Notes under the pieces: model-generated | Seen by the model: only the letters and a program-made list of their open reading frames with translations | Databases searched by the model: none | Told to the model about the DNA's origin: nothing | Translations under genes and position numbers: made by a program | Assembly: GCA_023428515.1 (NCBI GenBank) | Contig: JAEYXI010000394.1 | Location: 1 to 14,396, forward strand | Length of the DNA: 14,396 bases | From: Pseudomonadota bacterium | Lineage (GTDB): Bacteria > Pseudomonadota > Alphaproteobacteria > Rhizobiales > Rhizobiaceae | Direction: 5' to 3' | Shown: piece by piece, positions 1-5,617 of the stretch | How the letters are laid out: every line of letters begins with the position of its first letter | Numbering within the stretch: the stretch's first letter is position 1

Positions 1-54
1 CTGCTCCTTCAGCATCCCGATGATCTGTTCCTCTGTGAACCGTGAGGCTCGCAT
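1..54 (-). CDS. IS3-family transposase OrfA, N-terminal 18 codons (runs off window)
   Basis: The minus strand from 54 reads MRASRFTEEQIIGMLKEQ. This is the characteristic opening of IS3-family (IS407 group) OrfA proteins, which carry a helix-turn-helix that binds the element's inverted repeats. The family normally has about 85-100 residues and is joined to OrfB by programmed frameshifting. Only the start of the helix-turn-helix is visible. A GGAG ribosome-binding sequence lies about 8 bp upstream of the ATG on the minus strand. The motif is short but very distinctive, so identification is firm. Whether the copy is intact is unknown. Confidence 0.85.
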   Translation of the reverse strand, partial: MRASRFTEEQIIGMLKEQ

Positions 55-116
55 CGTCCGTCTCCGTGATCGACGGACTCTACCTAAATCTGGAGGAGGA
101 TCAGGGGCTCAGGTCA
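1..116 (-). mobile_element. Terminus of an IS3-family insertion sequence (partial)
   Basis: Read on the minus strand, the segment starts with TGACCTGAGCCCC (116 down to 104), runs through a short leader, and enters an IS3-type orfA at 54. The TG...CA ends, the leader length and the orfA opening fit the IS407/IS3 group. The rest of the element, including orfB and the other inverted repeat, lies left of the window. The terminus at 116 is inferred from the TG dinucleotide and from where the sequence changes character. A target duplication cannot be checked with only one end visible. Confidence 0.72.
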
Positions 117-146
117 CGCGTCCGTCCCCAACTCCCGCCCCGATGA
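117..146 (+). pseudogene. Possible 3' remnant of a gene cut by the IS
   Basis: In the frame ending at the TGA of 144-146, the bases just right of the IS end read RVRPQLPPR and then stop. That stop overlaps the ATG at 143 as ATGA, the usual sign of translational coupling. This suggests the 36-residue ORF once followed a longer gene whose body was displaced by the IS. In alphaproteobacteria a DUF2924 gene often precedes this kind of small ORF and serine recombinase, so DUF2924 is a candidate. Nine residues are too few to identify it. The overlap is seen; the gene identity is inference. Confidence 0.3.
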
Positions 147-253
147 CCGTCACCGACGACTGGCCGGAATACATTCCGGTGACAGAGGCGGAGATTGCTG
201 TCTTCGAGGCGTGGTTCGGGGATATTCTGGAGGAACTGATCCAATGGGAATGA
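143..253 (+). CDS. Small acidic protein (36 aa) upstream of the serine recombinase
   Basis: The 36-residue product is acidic and contains DWPEYIPVTEAEIAVFEAW followed by GDILEELIQWE. An open frame extends further left, but it runs through the IS terminus, so the ATG at 143 is the sensible start. That ATG has no Shine-Dalgarno sequence and overlaps an upstream TGA, which fits coupling to a now-truncated gene. It ends 24 bp before the recombinase start, so the two were probably cotranscribed. Its periodic hydrophobic and acidic residues look like a real helical micro-protein. I do not know its function; a role as an accessory to the recombinase is only a guess from position. Confidence 0.5.
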   Translation: MTVTDDWPEYIPVTEAEIAVFEAWFGDILEELIQWE

Positions 254-277
254 CCGCCTGACACGAAAGGCTCCGCC

Positions 278-1954
278 ATGACCGCTCCGCTGCGTGCCGC
301 TTTGTACCTGAGGGTCTCCACAGCCCGGCAAGCCGAGCACGATGTCTCAATCCCTGATCAGCGCCGGCAGGGCGAGGCCTATTGCCAGGCGCGCGGGTAT
401 CAGCTGGTCGAGACCTATGTCGAGCCAGGAGCCTCAGCGACCAATGACCGACGGCCCGAATTTCAGCGGATGATCGAGGCGGGCACGCTGAAGCCGGCGC
501 CGTTCGATGTGGTCGTCGTGCACAGCTTCTCCCGCTTCTTCCGCGATCACTTCGAGTTGGAATTCTATGTCCGCAAACTCGCCCGCAACGGCGTGCGGCT
601 GGTGTCGATCACTCAGGAGATGGGCGACGATCCGATGCACGTCATGATGCGTCAGATCATGGCGCTGTTCGACGAGTACCAGTCGAAGGAGAACGCCAAG
701 CACGTCCTGCGGGCGCAGAAGGAGAATGCCCGGCAGGGCTTCTGGAATGGCGCCCGCCCGCCGATCGGCTATCGCGTGGTCGAGGCCGAGCAGCGCGGCG
801 CCAAAGTAAAGAAGAAGCTGGAGATCGATCCGCTGCACGCCGACACGGTGCGGCTGATCTTCGATCTGGCCCTCAATGGCGATGGCCGTTCCGGTCCGAT
901 GGGCGTGAAGGCGATCGTCAGCCATCTCAACCGCAACCGGATCTACACCCGCGAGGGTGGACGCTGGGGCATTGGTCAGCTTCACCGGGTGCTGACCCGC
1001 CGCACCTATGTCGGCGAGCACCAGTTCAACAGCCGCTCCAAGAGCAAGCAGAAGAAGCCCGAGAGTGAGGTGGTGGTGGTCGCCGTGCCGCCGCTCATCG
1101 ACACGAAGGTCTTCGACGCCGTGCAGGAGCAGCTTCAGGCACGTAATCCCAAGATCGTCCCGCCGCGCGTGGTGAGCGGCCCGACGCTGCTCACCGGCAT
1201 CTGCTATTGCGCTCAGTGTGGCGGGGCGATGACCATCCGCACCGGCAAGAGCGGGCGCTACCGCTACTATGCATGTTCAATCAAGGCTCGGCAGGGCGAG
1301 ACGGGCTGCAGCGGCCGCGCCATCCCCATGGAGACACTCGACACGCTTGTGGCGAGCCACATCGAGCAGCGCCTTCTTCAGCCGGAGAGGCTACAGGAAA
1401 TCCTCGCCTCCATGCTCACGCACCGCCAGGAGCGGCTTGAACGCCGCCGCGAGCACATCGCCGAGCTTAACAAGCGCGGGACAGAGGCGGATCATCGGCT
1501 GCGCCGACTCTATGACGCCATCGAATCAGGTGTGGCCGACATCACCGATCCAGCGCTGAAGGAGCGGATCGACGGACTGAAGGCGATCCGTGACCAAGCC
1601 CAAACCGATGCTACCCGCGCGCAAACCTCTCTCGCGACCTCGGGCGAGGACGCAGTCACGCCCGCCATGGTGGCGCGCTTCGCCGACATTGCCCGCAAGC
1701 GCATGCGCATCGAAGGCGGCGGCTACAGGCGCGATCATTTGCGCGCCTTAGCTCAGCGCGTGGAAGTCGGAGCCAAGGAAGTCCGCATCATCGGATCGAA
1801 GGGAGACTTGTTCCGAACGCTGGCTGCCGTCTCAGGAGGGAAAACGGCTACGCTCGGCGTGCCCAGTTTGGGACTGAAATGGCGGAGACGGAGGGAGTCT
1901 AATCCAACCGCACATAAAGCCCGCATGAACGCTAGAAACCATTGGTATCATTGA
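278..1954 (+). CDS. Serine site-specific recombinase (large resolvase/invertase family)
   Basis: This 558-residue serine recombinase would cut and rejoin DNA through a covalent phosphoserine link. The N-terminal resolvase domain (about 6-150) has the nucleophile in LYLRVST (Ser14) and the conserved arginine region HSFSRFFRD (82-90). A recombinase DNA-binding domain follows at about 157-275, then a zinc ribbon with C311-x2-C314, C333 and C344, and a charged coiled-coil (about 365-440) typical of large serine integrases. The start is ATG 278, with AAGG 8 bp upstream. The last ~25 residues (from KWRRRRESNP) are encoded by a tRNA-Ser-like att sequence, so the C-terminus may have been altered by recombination or may mark this enzyme's own target. 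Its operon partner is the 36-residue ORF. The family call is firm; substrate and element boundaries are unknown. Confidence 0.93.
   Translation: MTAPLRAALYLRVSTARQAEHDVSIPDQRRQGEAYCQARGYQLVETYVEPGASATNDRRPEFQRMIEAGTLKPAPFDVVVVHSFSRFFRDHFELEFYVRKLARNGVRLVSITQEMGDDPMHVMMRQIMALFDEYQSKENAKHVLRAQKENARQGFWNGARPPIGYRVVEAEQRGAKVKKKLEIDPLHADTVRLIFDLALNGDGRSGPMGVKAIVSHLNRNRIYTREGGRWGIGQLHRVLTRRTYVGEHQFNSRSKSKQKKPESEVVVVAVPPLIDTKVFDAVQEQLQARNPKIVPPRVVSGPTLLTGICYCAQCGGAMTIRTGKSGRYRYYACSIKARQGETGCSGRAIPMETLDTLVASHIEQRLLQPERLQEILASMLTHRQERLERRREHIAELNKRGTEADHRLRRLYDAIESGVADITDPALKERIDGLKAIRDQAQTDATRAQTSLATSGEDAVTPAMVARFADIARKRMRIEGGGYRRDHLRALAQRVEVGAKEVRIIGSKGDLFRTLAAVSGGKTATLGVPSLGLKWRRRRESNPTAHKARMNARNHWYH
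1880..1905 (-). other. tRNA-Ser 3'-end fragment, probable attachment-site (att) core
   Basis: On the minus strand 1896-1880 reads TCCCTCCGTCTCCGCCA, matching the acceptor stem and CCA end typical of bacterial tRNA-Ser. Extending to 1905 adds GGATTAGAC, which resembles a T-arm (consensus GGGTTCGAA) with a few changes. No anticodon or D arm follows on the tRNA-body side (right of 1905), so this is a fragment. Tyrosine integrases commonly recombine at tRNA 3' ends, and one begins 100 bp to the right. The fragment's polarity makes DNA left of 1880 the old host side and DNA right of it the element. The match is to my knowledge of tRNA-Ser sequences; no tRNA gene is in the window to compare with. 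Confidence 0.6.
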
Positions 1955-1981
1955 CGCATTTCCCTTATCTTTTCCCACAAT
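1951..1981 (+). promoter_or_regulatory. Possible promoter for the integrase
   Basis: TTGACG (1951-1956) and CACAAT (1976-1981) resemble -35 and -10 boxes, but with a long 19-bp spacer. They lie in the only AT-rich stretch before the integrase start and overlap the end of the serine recombinase gene. The -10-like box is inside the repeated TTCCCACAAT units, so a protein bound there would block transcription. This is a weak match, offered only because no better candidate is present. Confidence 0.3.
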
Positions 1982-1995
1982 TCTTCCCACAATGG
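1960..1995 (+). repeat. Three 12-bp iterons between att core and integrase
   Basis: TTCCC recurs exactly every 12 bp at 1960, 1972 and 1984. The second and third units share TTCCCACAAT; the first is degenerate (TTCCCTTAT). Direct repeats in helical-scale phase between an att core and an integrase gene are what integrase arm-type sites or excisionase/regulator sites look like. The third unit overlaps the integrase ribosome-binding region (GGAG at 1994-1997), so binding could also control int expression. The repeat is seen; its function is inference. Confidence 0.55.
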
Positions 1996-2005
1996 AGAAA
2001 GTGAG

Positions 2006-3673
2006 ATGGCTAAGGGTCCGCGACATCTGATCGTGAAGAGTGGCCGCTTCTATGCCCGCCTTCGGGTTCCTGATGCCGTCCGGCCCTTCCTCGGCAAGCG
2101 CGAGTTCATCACCCCGCTAGGCCCGGATCGCAAGACCGCGCTGGATGCCCTGCCGGCCGCAGTCGCCGCAATGAAAGCCGAGATCGCCGCCGCAGAGCGT
2201 CAGCTCGCCAAGCCGAGGCCGGACTATCGCCCTGCCCTCTCGCCGCGCCGGCAGATGGCACCCGCTGAGATCGCGCACGATCACCTCACCCGGCAGCTCG
2301 CCTTTGACAGCGCCATCCGCGACACCGGCCACGAAGCCATTACGCTTGGCTTCCCGGATGAGGACTATGTTCGGCAGCTTCGGGAGCTTGTCGCCGGCCG
2401 GATCATTGATCCCCTGCCCGGCCCTATCGCGGCAGCGCTGGACAACGCCCGCGAGCGCGGCAACCTCACCAACGAACCCGCCACCATCCGCTTGCTGGCA
2501 CGGTCGGAACTTCTGGTGCTGGAAACCGGCATGCACCGGGACGAAGGCGAACCCGATCCGGCCATCCCGGCGGAACTGATACCGGCACCGCGCGAGGCCA
2601 CACCGGCGCAGCATGCGCGCATCATCGGCCGGGACAGCACCAAGACCCTTTCCGAGCTGCTTCCCCGGTTCGCCAGCGAGAAGAACGCCCGGCCCGGCAC
2701 GGCGAATGAGTATGCCGTCGCCGTCCGCATGTTCGAGGAATTCCTTAGCGAGCCAAAGCCCGCCTTCGAGATCACGCGCCAGACCATCATTGACTACAAG
2801 AACGCCCTGACGGAAACGCCATCCAACTACACCATGCGCTTCCCGGGGATGACGCTGCCGGAGGCCATCAAGGCAAACAAGGCCCGCAAGCAACCATTCC
2901 CGCCCCTCAACGCCACGACCATTTCCGACAAATGGCTGGCGCGGCTGCATTCGTTGTTCGCGTGGTGCGTGGCGAACGCGATTATGCCGGACAACCCGGC
3001 CGCTGGCGTGAAGGTGGACCGCGCCAAGGGAGCGACCAAGCCCGCCCGCGTGCCGTTCACGCCGACGGACCTGACGAAGATATTCGGCACGCGAGTGGCG
3101 GACCCGGAGAAGCATTGGATGATGCTGATCGCGCTCTTCACCGGAATGCGCGCCAGCGAGATTGCCCAGCTCAAGCTGGATTCCATCCGGCACGAGCGCG
3201 CGGTGCTGGTGTTCGCTATTGAGGAAGAGGTGAAGAACGCGGGTTCCCGGCGGATTGTCCCGGTCCATAGCACCTTGCTTGCGTTGGGGCTGGAAAAGCG
3301 CATCGCTGAATTGCGGCAGGCCGGCGAAGAGCGGCTTTTCCCGAAGTGGTTCGCACAAGGCCAGAAGCTCATGGTGTCGAGCAGCCGGACGGTCAACCAG
3401 CCATACGCAAACTTCCTGCCCCGTTGGTTCATCCGGACCTACCTGCCTGACGTGAAGGTTCCGGCCGAAGGGCGCGTCTTCCATTCCTTCCGGCACACGC
3501 TGAAGTCCGCCCTTGCCCGCGCTGGCGTCCCTCGCTCCATAAGTGACGAGATCACCGGCCATGACGACGAGTCTTCAGGCGCCGGCTACATTCACGATAG
3601 CGCCGTCGAAGCGATGAGCGAGGCACTGGAAAAGGTCATCTTCGACGGTTTCAAATCGGAAAATATGATCTAA
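2006..3673 (+). CDS. int: Tyrosine recombinase/integrase with DUF6538-like N-terminus
   Basis: A 555-residue phage or island integrase. The N-terminus (HLIVKSGRFYARLRVPDAV) matches the DUF6538 arm-binding type found in alphaproteobacterial integrases. A helical core-binding domain spans about 211-345 and the catalytic domain about 345-545. The catalytic set is complete: Arg382 (TGMRASEIAQL), His493-x-x-Arg496 (FHSFRH), His519 (GHDDES) and nucleophile Tyr528 (AGYIH). The start is ATG 2006, with GGAG 8 bp upstream. It should recombine the tRNA-Ser-like att core 100 bp to its left. The gene faces into the structural operon and ends 86 bp before the portal start, with no repressor, excisionase or replication gene between. 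No frameshift or missing catalytic residue is visible, so it looks functional. Confidence 0.94.
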   Translation: MAKGPRHLIVKSGRFYARLRVPDAVRPFLGKREFITPLGPDRKTALDALPAAVAAMKAEIAAAERQLAKPRPDYRPALSPRRQMAPAEIAHDHLTRQLAFDSAIRDTGHEAITLGFPDEDYVRQLRELVAGRIIDPLPGPIAAALDNARERGNLTNEPATIRLLARSELLVLETGMHRDEGEPDPAIPAELIPAPREATPAQHARIIGRDSTKTLSELLPRFASEKNARPGTANEYAVAVRMFEEFLSEPKPAFEITRQTIIDYKNALTETPSNYTMRFPGMTLPEAIKANKARKQPFPPLNATTISDKWLARLHSLFAWCVANAIMPDNPAAGVKVDRAKGATKPARVPFTPTDLTKIFGTRVADPEKHWMMLIALFTGMRASEIAQLKLDSIRHERAVLVFAIEEEVKNAGSRRIVPVHSTLLALGLEKRIAELRQAGEERLFPKWFAQGQKLMVSSSRTVNQPYANFLPRWFIRTYLPDVKVPAEGRVFHSFRHTLKSALARAGVPRSISDEITGHDDESSGAGYIHDSAVEAMSEALEKVIFDGFKSENMI

Positions 3674-3725
3674 CTCTCATTTCAATCGTTTTTTCTGTTG
3701 TATCGCGATTCGACGTATGAGATTC
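3674..3725 (+). promoter_or_regulatory. AT-rich intergenic leader before the structural operon
   Basis: This short stretch is clearly richer in A and T than its surroundings and is the only sizeable gap between int and the capsid genes, so a promoter for the 10-kb operon is expected here. TTGTAT (3698-3703) and GATTCT (3721-3726) have 17-bp spacing but match the consensus poorly. Two GATTC sites (3707-3711 and 3721-3725), targets of CcrM methylation in alphaproteobacteria, and an ATCGCGAT palindrome (3702-3709) are present. A run of six T at 3689-3694 has no GC-rich stem before it, so I see no intrinsic terminator for int. Confidence 0.3.
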
Positions 3726-3752
3726 TCCGATCCAAGTTGAACTTGGATCGGA
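3726..3752 (+). promoter_or_regulatory. Perfect 27-bp palindrome before the portal start (operator candidate)
   Basis: The left arm TCCGATCCAAGTT (3726-3738) and right arm AACTTGGATCGGA (3740-3752) are perfect reverse complements around a single G at 3739. The palindrome ends 7 bp before the GTG start of the portal gene. The symmetry fits a site for a dimeric regulator. As RNA, a stem of about 12 bp with a 3-nt loop would cover the translation-start region. There is no T-tract on either side, so an intrinsic terminator is unlikely. No regulator gene is in the window. Confidence 0.6.
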
Positions 3753-3759
3753 TAACGTT

Positions 3760-4983
3760 GTGCTGCGTGGCGCGTTCAATCTCATAAAGAAGTCGGTCGG
3801 CCTCCCCGGCGAACAGAAGGCCCTTTCCCTTTCCGATCCTGATATCGGCAGCATCTTCGGCTATGTGCCGACCGCGTCGGGTGTCTCGGTTACTGCCGAC
3901 ACCGCCCTTCGCGTGCCGGCCGTGCTTCAGGCGGTGCGCCTTATCGCGGAAGCTATCGGCACCACGTCGTGCAAGCTCTACGTCAACATTGACGACAGCA
4001 AGGAAACCGCGAAGGACCATCGCGCTTACAAGCTGGTGCATGACCGGGCTAACGGCTGGACTTCCGCCGGCCAGCTCCGCACCGAGCTTACCTTTGACGC
4101 CATGCTGCACGGCGCCGGGTATGCGCATGTCCGGCGCCTGTCCGATGGCACCCCGTATGAAATCCACCGCCTGAAGCCCGGCAGCGTGCAGCGTCGCACC
4201 GAGGAAGACGGCGAGCCCTATTTCGTCGTCACCACGAAGGACCGCCGGCAGGTAGTGCTGCCCTACACCGATGTGATCTACGTGCCCGGCTTCGTGGGCG
4301 GATCGCTGGCTAGCCTTGGCCGCGAGGCCATCGCAGTGGCCATGAATCTGGAAAAGCACGCCGCAGAGTTCTTCGGCAGCGGCGCGCGCCCGGCAATAGC
4401 TATCAAAGTCGCGAAGGCGACGGATGAGAAGGTCGGCGCAGCCGTCACCGCAAACACCAAGAAGGCCTTCAAGAAGGCAATGGAAGAGGACCGCGTCGTC
4501 GTCCATGAAAACAGCACGGACATCAACGTTCTGACGATGACGAGTTCGGACGCTCAGTTCCTCGAAAACCGCCGCTTCCAGACCGAAGAGATTGCCCGCG
4601 TCTTCGGCGTGCCGCCGACCATGCTCTTCGACCTTGAGCGCGGCACATGGTCCAACACCGAGGAAATGGCGCGAAACTTCCGGCAGAGTTGCTTGCAGGG
4701 TTGGTTTGAGCGTTGGGCGTTTGCCTATGCCACGACCCTTCTGACGGAAGACGAGCGGGAAACGCACTACGTCGAATTCATCCCCGACGACATGCAGAAC
4801 ACCGACGTTGCGGCGCGCACCGACACCCTCACCAAGCTGATCGCCGCCCGCGTCATGACGCCGAATGAGGCGCGCGGGAAGCTCAACATGCCCGCCCTTC
4901 CCGGTGGTGACGAGCTGGCGAACCCGCACATCACCCCGGCGCCGGCCGCTGCCCAGCCGGCCGATAAGGAACCCAACGAATGA
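3760..4983 (+). CDS. HK97-family phage portal protein
   Basis: This 407-residue protein would form the dodecameric ring at one capsid vertex through which DNA enters and leaves and to which the neck attaches. Its length is normal for HK97-type portals. Diagnostic segments include RVPAVLQAVRLIAEAIGTTS near the N-terminus and FGVPPTMLFDLERGTWSNTE in the C-terminal half, followed by the usual RNFRQSCLQGW region. The start is GTG 3760; the frame is closed upstream, and the ribosome-binding site is weak and abuts the palindrome. The TGA stop overlaps the next ATG as ATGA. No terminase precedes it, which is unusual: in most HK97-type genomes terS and terL lie directly upstream of the portal. Family assignment is firm. 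Confidence 0.93.
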   Translation: MLRGAFNLIKKSVGLPGEQKALSLSDPDIGSIFGYVPTASGVSVTADTALRVPAVLQAVRLIAEAIGTTSCKLYVNIDDSKETAKDHRAYKLVHDRANGWTSAGQLRTELTFDAMLHGAGYAHVRRLSDGTPYEIHRLKPGSVQRRTEEDGEPYFVVTTKDRRQVVLPYTDVIYVPGFVGGSLASLGREAIAVAMNLEKHAAEFFGSGARPAIAIKVAKATDEKVGAAVTANTKKAFKKAMEEDRVVVHENSTDINVLTMTSSDAQFLENRRFQTEEIARVFGVPPTMLFDLERGTWSNTEEMARNFRQSCLQGWFERWAFAYATTLLTEDERETHYVEFIPDDMQNTDVAARTDTLTKLIAARVMTPNEARGKLNMPALPGGDELANPHITPAPAAAQPADKEPNE

Positions 4984-5183
4984 ACGACGAGCGGCTTTTC
5001 ATCATCCTCAATGCCAACGCGGATGAATTCGAGCGCGCCTTGCAGGAGGATTTCAAGCCCGCCCTCTGCAACGCCATCAACGGCGTTCTGAGCGAGTTCA
5101 TGGAACGGCTCGGCACCTTCATCACGGCGCAGGAACGCACGGCGGGCGAGATCATTCGTGCCGCTGATGAGGCCGCGAAGTGA
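4980..5183 (+). CDS. Small acidic helical protein of unknown function (67 aa)
   Basis: The 67-residue product is acidic and predicted to be mostly helical, with FERALQEDFKPAL and FMERLGTFITAQERTAGEII as its main segments. It starts at an ATG overlapping the portal stop (ATGA) and ends in a GTGA overlap with the next gene, so it is translationally coupled on both sides and probably real. I do not recognise the family. A small scaffold, portal-associated or tail-chaperone partner role is possible from position alone. No signal peptide, membrane segment or metal-binding motif is visible. Confidence 0.7.
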   Translation: MNDERLFIILNANADEFERALQEDFKPALCNAINGVLSEFMERLGTFITAQERTAGEIIRAADEAAK

Positions 5184-5617
5184 AGCCCGTCACCCTCTTC
5201 GTTGGCGACGGCGAGCGCCCGCTCGCCCTCACCTCGCCCATGGTCCGCGAAGTCGAGCGCAAGCTCGGCAGCGGCATCGGCGCCATCCTCGCCCGTTTCC
5301 AGTCGCAGACCTTCGGCTTTGACGACGTGCGCGAGATCATCCGTTGCGCCCTGATCGGCGGCGGCATGGCCCCGCGTGCCGCCGATCACCTCGCCGCGAC
5401 CTACATTGACGAGCGCCCGCTCGCGGGTAGCACCGAGATCGCCCTCGCCGTGCTCATGGTCCGGTTCTTCGGCGCCGACGAAGAGCCCGCCCTGACGCCG
5501 GCTGAACGCGGCATTTGGCTGAACCCCAACGAAGGGCCGGCGCCTGACGCTCCCCTGCATGATCGTGTCACGGCAGCGTTCGCTGCCCATGAAGCTCGCG
5601 AGGCCGGCAATGTCTGA
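5180..5617 (+). CDS. GTA-gp10-like tail assembly chaperone (TAC_11 type)
   Basis: Residues 1-105 follow the plan of the GTA gp10 / Phage_TAC_11 family: a short strand region (KPVTLFVGDGERPLALTS), the helix VREVERKLGSGIGAILARFQ, then FGFDDVREIIRCALIGGG, and a final helix (STEIALAVLMVRFFG). Proteins of this family coat the tape measure during siphovirus tail assembly. At 145 residues it is longer than usual, with a proline-rich tail after about 110. The start is GTG 5180 in a GTGA overlap. The location is odd: such chaperones normally sit between the major tail protein and the tape measure, but here it lies between portal and capsid, 6.5 kb from the tape measure. Its identity rests on pattern recognition; a distant paralogue with another job cannot be excluded. 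Confidence 0.62.
   Translation: MKPVTLFVGDGERPLALTSPMVREVERKLGSGIGAILARFQSQTFGFDDVREIIRCALIGGGMAPRAADHLAATYIDERPLAGSTEIALAVLMVRFFGADEEPALTPAERGIWLNPNEGPAPDAPLHDRVTAAFAAHEAREAGNV

Noticed and set aside
20..142. N-terminal extension of the 36-residue ORF
   Set aside because: It would run through the IS terminus and opposite the orfA start, so the extension is chance open frame.
2117..3562. Long minus-strand open frame opposite the integrase (481 codons)
   Set aside because: It is the shadow of a GC-rich gene: the + strand encodes a complete tyrosine recombinase with all catalytic residues, and the minus product has no recognisable motif.
3661..3700. Intrinsic terminator after int
   Set aside because: There is a run of six T at 3689-3694, but no GC-rich stem precedes it.
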